In this document: one piece after another, positions 6,086 to 6,638 of the stretch
Layout: every line of letters begins with the position of its first letter
Numbering within the stretch: position 1 is the first letter of the stretch
DNA from: an uncultured Pseudorhodobacter sp.
Lineage (GTDB): Bacteria > Pseudomonadota > Alphaproteobacteria > Rhodobacterales > Rhodobacteraceae
Direction: 5' to 3'
Assembly: GCA_945952425.1 (NCBI GenBank)
Contig: CAMFIX010000169.1
Location: 1 to 6,638 of the forward strand
Length of the DNA stretch: 6,638 nucleotides
Position numbers and translations under genes: made by a program
Notes under the pieces: model-generated
Databases searched by the model: none
What the model was told of the DNA's origin: nothing
What the model saw: only the letters and a program-made list of their open reading frames with translations

Positions 6086-6097
6086 TTGGTTAACCAA
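6086..6097. repeat. Perfect 12-bp palindrome TTGGTTAACCAA
   Basis: The twelve bases equal their own reverse complement with no spacer, so the site cannot fold as a normal RNA hairpin and is better read as a DNA-binding site for a symmetric dimer. It lies 25 bp downstream of the amidase stop and about 145 bp upstream of the protease start. No regulator family can be assigned from sequence. Confidence 0.4.
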
Positions 6098-6122
6098 GCA
6101 GAGGTCGAGCCATCAGGCAGGG

Positions 6123-6638
6123 TCAGAGTTCGGGCGTGCGCGGCGGGGGGATGCGGCGGCGGCCGGTGGCCTCGAAGGCCAGCGCCAGCGCCAAGAGCCG
6201 CGTGTCGTCATGGCCGCGACCGGCGAAGGTCAAGCCCGCGGGCATGGCGGTGTCGGCCATCATCCCCATCGGCACGGTGACCGTCGGCACGCCCAGGTGC
6301 CGGATCGCGAGGTTGCCATTGGCGACCCAGACCCCGTTGGCCCAGGCCCGCGCGGCCGAAACCGGGTTCACATCGGCATCCGCCCGGCCGACATCGGCCA
6401 GGGCGGGAAAGATCACCGCATCCAGCCCGAGCCGGTCCATCCAGTCTTCCAGGTCCAGCCGCCGCGTCGCCTCCAGCCCGCGCAGACCCTCGGCCAGAAG
6501 CGGGATGTCGCGGAAGTCGGCGTAATCCTCGGCATGGGCGGGATAAACGGACAGCTCGTCGCCGAAACCGTCGTAGCGGTCGGGCAAGGCACCCTCCGGC
6601 GCGGGAAAGATCGCGGCGCCATCGACATGGGCCAGGCC
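6123..6638 (-). CDS. Amidase signature family protein, C-terminal part (cut by window edge)
   Basis: The reading frame is open from the right edge to the TGA at 6123-6125 and gives the last 171 residues of a larger protein, whose usual length is about 400-550. The C-terminal pattern is that of amidase-signature hydrolases: a segment ending in LGLDAVIFPALADVG, then RAWANGVWVANGNLAIRHLGVPTVTVPMG, then AGLTFAGRGHDDTRLLALALAFE. The catalytic Lys-Ser-Ser and the Gly/Ser-rich signature lie in the N-terminal half and are outside the window, so the substrate and even activity cannot be judged. A TTG at 6587 is not the real start: homologous-looking sequence continues to the edge. It is on the same strand as the protease and 180 bp upstream of it, with no evident functional link. 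Confidence 0.85.
   Translation of the reverse strand, partial: GLAHVDGAAIFPAPEGALPDRYDGFGDELSVYPAHAEDYADFRDIPLLAEGLRGLEATRRLDLEDWMDRLGLDAVIFPALADVGRADADVNPVSAARAWANGVWVANGNLAIRHLGVPTVTVPMGMMADTAMPAGLTFAGRGHDDTRLLALALAFEATGRRRIPPPRTPEL

Larger units (their letters stand above)
5943..6122. promoter_or_regulatory. AT-rich intergenic control region upstream of the RTX protease
   Basis: This 180-bp gap lies between the amidase stop and the protease start, both minus strand. The part next to the protease carries its ribosome binding site (AGGAG, minus strand, about 5951-5955). The centre, 6009-6047, is much more AT-rich than the surroundings and is bounded by inverted repeats CTGAAAA (6009-6015) and TTTTCAG (6041-6047). 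Inside it is the palindrome AGTTAACT (6017-6024). Farther upstream is the perfect 12-bp palindrome TTGGTTAACCAA (6086-6097). The protease promoter is presumably here, but no sigma-70 -35/-10 pair stands out. No T-run terminator for the amidase gene was found, so read-through from it remains possible. Confidence 0.55.

Noticed and set aside
6123..6587. Short amidase-like gene starting at TTG 6587
   Set aside because: The frame stays open to the window edge with plausible coding sequence, so the start is outside the window and the gene is partial.

Overview
The window looks like chromosomal DNA from a GC-rich alphaproteobacterium, most likely of the Rhodobacterales (Paracoccus/Rhodobacter/Roseobacter type). 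This is inferred from strong G/C preference at third codon positions, the phnL-phnN order with a DUF1045 gene and phnM, and a large RTX metalloprotease of a kind common in that order. No species can be named from the sequence alone.

The left half (1-3152) is the distal part of a carbon-phosphorus lyase (phosphonate degradation) cluster. phnL (73-765, +) and phnN (762-1295, +) share an ATGA stop/start overlap. A DUF1045 / 2H-phosphoesterase gene lies on the opposite strand (1277-1930, -), and its tail overlaps the end of phnN by 19 bp. phnM (2016-3152, +) is divergent from the DUF1045 gene, and the 85-bp gap between them carries a Pho-box-like set of half-sites. A weaker Pho-box-like direct repeat precedes phnL. 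In the known pathway PhnL belongs to the PhnGHIJKL machinery that loads the phosphonate on to ribose triphosphate, PhnM removes pyrophosphate, PhnJ breaks the C-P bond, a cyclic phosphodiesterase opens the ribose 1,2-cyclic phosphate, and PhnN converts ribose 1,5-bisphosphate to PRPP. No PhnP is visible here, so the DUF1045 protein is a reasonable candidate for the cyclic phosphodiesterase step.

The right half is a different functional unit on the minus strand. A 929-residue secreted RTX metalloprotease (3153-5942, -) has an N-terminal PPC-like domain, a serralysin/M10-type zinc catalytic domain and a long C-terminal array of calcium-binding nonapeptide repeats. Its stop codon directly abuts the stop codon of phnM with no base between them, and a 7-bp stem hairpin sits just past the junction. 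A 180-bp AT-rich intergenic region (5943-6122) with several inverted repeats separates it from the 3' part of an amidase-signature gene (6123 to the window edge, -).

Nothing in the window is clearly a new biological system. The points most worth checking are the DUF1045 protein as a stand-in for PhnP, the divergent Pho-type control region, the base-tight phnM/protease junction with its hairpin, and the palindromic region upstream of the protease.
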